The notes under the pieces: model-generated | Seen by the model: only the letters and a program-made list of their open reading frames with translations | What the model was told of the DNA's origin: nothing | Database searches by the model: none | Program-made: the position numbers and the translations under genes | Source of the DNA: JAVBMB01 sp031552995 | GTDB taxonomy: Bacteria; Bacillota; Clostridia; Oscillospirales; Butyricicoccaceae | DNA: 6,754 nt | Direction of reading: 5' to 3' | NCBI GenBank assembly: GCA_031552995.1 | Contig: JAVBMB010000033.1 | Location: 1-6,754, forward strand | Part shown: positions 6,671-6,754 of the stretch, one piece after another | Layout: every line of letters begins with the position of its first letter | How positions within the stretch are numbered: position 1 is the stretch's first letter

Positions 6671-6739
6671 ATGCAATATATTTCAACAGAGGAGATCCGC
6701 CGCAGCGCCGAGAAACCGCAGGCATTTATACGAAGCTGA
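6671..6739 (+). pseudogene. Very short ORF with strong RBS, possibly a broken small gene
   Basis: An ATG at 6671 has GGAGG (6661-6665) five bases upstream, as good a site as any in the window, but the frame stops at TGA 6737-6739 after 22 codons (MQYISTEEIRRSAEKPQAFI, then RS). It begins 27 nt after the methyltransferase stop, so it would be co-transcribed. The opening MxYIST-EE resembles the start of small clostridial helix-turn-helix proteins, and AEKP occurs again in the +1 frame at about 6735-6746. This suggests a deleted and frameshifted remnant. The match is from memory and weak; a genuine short peptide or a gene cut by the window edge are alternatives. Confidence 0.3.
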
Positions 6740-6754
6740 GAAGCCGAATACGAT

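Overview
The window holds six complete protein genes on both strands, with GC-rich coding sequence and an AT-rich left edge. Strong AGGAGG-type ribosome binding sites, sigma-A-like promoters and the protein families present point to a Gram-positive bacterium of the Bacillota, most likely an uncultured clostridial lineage. This placement is an inference from signals and families; there is no rRNA or other phylogenetic marker here.

Layout, left to right. Positions 1-189 carry no gene but hold two hairpins, one a clear terminator. Positions 190-2390 are a leftward two-gene operon: glycerol kinase (glpK), then a YhhQ/VUT-family queuosine-precursor transporter whose ATG overlaps the glpK stop (ATGA). 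A divergent intergenic region (2391-2495) carries a good rightward promoter. This serves a monoacylglycerol-lipase-like alpha/beta hydrolase (2496-3428), followed by a small unrecognised membrane protein (3473-3952). A hairpin at 3971-3997 separates these from a convergent, leftward PlsC-type acyltransferase with a C-terminal zinc-ribbon (4018-5250). That gene's strong promoter (5311-5339) also shows its true start is the inner ATG. A second divergent region (5251-5545) has an extended -10 promoter candidate and a perfect 14-bp palindrome ahead of a D12-class adenine-N6 DNA methyltransferase (5546-6643). A very short ORF with a strong ribosome binding site (6671-6739) lies at the right edge and may be a broken gene.

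Three of the genes share a glycerolipid theme. The hydrolase could free glycerol or fatty acid from acylglycerols, GlpK would make glycerol-3-phosphate, and the PlsC-like enzyme would acylate a lysolipid. They are not one transcription unit, so a joint pathway is only an inference. The transporter (tRNA queuosine salvage) and the methyltransferase (DNA modification) are functionally separate. I found no transposon, phage gene, CRISPR array, tRNA or rRNA. The most unusual items are the altered catalytic block (E to A) in the zinc-ribbon acyltransferase and the palindrome in the methyltransferase leader. I see no convincing new multi-gene system.
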